Assembly (NCBI GenBank): GCA_021323755.1
Contig: JAJPKJ010000069.1
Span: 22,064 to 86,063 of the forward strand
Origin: Chitinophagales bacterium
GTDB taxonomy: Bacteria; Bacteroidota; Bacteroidia; Chitinophagales; Chitinophagaceae
Reading direction: 5' to 3'
DNA: 64,000 nt
Of this stretch, positions 62,780-64,000 are shown piece by piece. The notes under the pieces are model-generated. The model saw only the letters and a program-made list of their open reading frames with translations, did no database searches and was not told where the DNA came from. Both the position numbers and the translations under genes were made by a program. Position 1 is the first letter of the stretch, and each line of letters starts with the position of its first letter.

Positions 62780-62912
62780 CTTCGGCTCCGGCGGACATTA
62801 TTCTATTGAACATTTGTTTTAACTTCAACATAAAATCATTGACCGGGCTTCAACAATCTGCGGACGAATATAAAATCCCAGCACTGCGGCAAGCCTCGGT
62901 TGTTGTGTGCAA
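62780..62912 (+). repeat. Right half of a type B site
   Basis: CTTCGGCTCCGGCGGACATTATTCTATTGAAC...CCCAGCACTGCGGCAAGCCTCGGTTGTTGTGTGC. Confidence 0.75.
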
Positions 62913-62930
62913 TATTTAACACAAACCAAA

Positions 62931-63446
62931 ATGACAACATCACTACAAAAGACTGCTCAAATCGCTTTCTGTTTTTCAATTCTGACTATTGCTTTGTGGA
63001 GCTGTAATTCAAACTCACAAAAAGTTGACATTAACAAGAATATTGAAACAGTAAAAAAATACCATGAAGTTTGGTCAAATGGAAATATAGAAGAACTTGA
63101 CACCATTATAGCTCCAAATTTTATAAGTCACTTTATAGGCGGATTTGAATACAAAGGAATAGATGGCGCAAAGGAATCTGTGCTTGAGACCAGGAAAGCC
63201 TTTCCAGATTGGAGAGAGCAGCCTGTCGATATTATCGCCCAAGGTGATAAAGTTGTTACCAGATTTCATTCCACAGGTACCCAGCTTGGCACTTGGGACG
63301 GCATCGATTCAACAGGAAATAAAGTAGACATTTACGAGGCATCAATCTATCGCCTTGAAAATGGCAAAATCGTTGAACAATGGGGATTCTGGGATGAAAT
63401 AAACTTGAAAAAGCAAATGAAGGCAAAATCAAACCAATCAAAATAA
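62931..63446 (+). CDS. Cassette 15: SnoaL/NTF2-like ester cyclase-type lipoprotein
   Basis: Lipobox LWSCNSN; 'YHEVWSNGNIEELDTIIAPNFISHFIGGFEYKGIDGAKESVLETRKAFPDW'. Confidence 0.8.
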   Translation: MTTSLQKTAQIAFCFSILTIALWSCNSNSQKVDINKNIETVKKYHEVWSNGNIEELDTIIAPNFISHFIGGFEYKGIDGAKESVLETRKAFPDWREQPVDIIAQGDKVVTRFHSTGTQLGTWDGIDSTGNKVDIYEASIYRLENGKIVEQWGFWDEINLKKQMKAKSNQSK

Positions 63447-63448
63447 TA

Positions 63449-63620
63449 ACTGCACACAACAAATGCATTTGTAAAAGCATGGTTTGACAAGCCGCATTTA
63501 TACATCAGTAATTCTAATCATCTTTAGTTATCGTCAGACATCACGCTATTGAAAATTTGTAATTATTTTCAACATCAGTTTTTCAATTAAGCATTTGTAC
63601 CGGCTCACCAATCGCTATTG
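63449..63620 (+). repeat. Terminal degenerate attC-like site (right arm not recognisable)
   Basis: ACTGCACACAACAAATGCATTTGTAAAAGCATGG...AAGCATTTGTACCGGCTCACCAATC. Confidence 0.55.
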
Positions 63621-63904
63621 CCTTGCTTGGCTGACTCAACGATCAATGAATCTGTACGTGAACTTTATCATCCGTTGATAGCATTAGAAGGTTAATAAGG
63701 CTTTAAATGCAAATTACTTGACGCAGGATTTCTAAAGAATGCAGAGATGCGCAAAACCGCGCATAGAAGAAGAAAGAGGGGTTCAAAATTCTTTGGTCTC
63801 TAAAATTACACCAAAAAGTCTGCTTTAGCCTGCGAGAATCAGCATTTTCCATAATTTGAAAAATGTTGATTTCCATCATTTTGCAGAAATCTGCGTGATT
63901 TTCA

Positions 63905-64000
63905 GTGGAGGTGAGGAGAGTCGAACTCCTGTCCAAACATATTCTTCAAAAGCTTTCTACATGTTTATTTGATTATTATTTGTCGGGAGAAAACAGGAAA
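63905..64000 (-). ncRNA. ssrA: tmRNA 3' portion (continues beyond window)
   Basis: Reverse complement has ...TTTGGACAGGAGTTCGACTCTCCTCACCTCCA, the tmRNA T-arm and acceptor end. Confidence 0.85.

Noticed and set aside
50378-63620. Reading the repeats as a CRISPR array
   Set aside because: Repeats are ~200 bp and imperfect, with gene-sized intervals; not short direct repeats with ~30-bp spacers.
50378-63620. Reading the repeats as MITEs or REP elements
   Set aside because: Uniform orientation, one ORF per interval, and unit-specific complementary termini are not explained by independently inserted MITEs.

Overview
Bacteroidota chromosomal window (Chitinophagales-like by gene content; inference). 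Positions 1-50 kb are ordinary core/accessory sequence: two RND efflux systems, a TetR-linked ABC-2/HlyD/TolC export operon, a ClC channel, myo-inositol oxygenase, SemiSWEET, an NRDE/ATP-grasp fusion, several two-component systems, a GH30 enzyme and a TonB-receptor-type barrel. The standout is 50.4-63.6 kb: about 15 short units, each holding one (once two) small + strand ORFs and separated by imperfect repeats of about 200 bp. Three properties make this look like an integron-type gene-cassette array. (1) Each repeat has complementary but imperfect arms that differ between repeats while keeping complementarity (at least five arm sequences). (2) Each repeat ends in a conserved (A)CGTT. (3) The first ~9-15 nt of nearly every unit (GTTNNNNGC...) is the reverse complement of the last nt of the same unit (...GCNNNNAAC), as expected if each unit existed as a circle with a single folded recombination site (attC-like). 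No integrase is visible in the window, the sites are longer than classical attC, and the GTTRRRY core is not followed. The array contains an IS110-family transposase remnant joining two mismatched half-sites, a deletion-fusion of a cassette ORF with a fragment of a paralogous cassette gene, a barstar-like protein, a DUF2199 protein, a hexapeptide acetyltransferase and many small exported or membrane proteins. It ends next to the 3' end of ssrA (tmRNA). All product names are from reading the translations; no searches were run.
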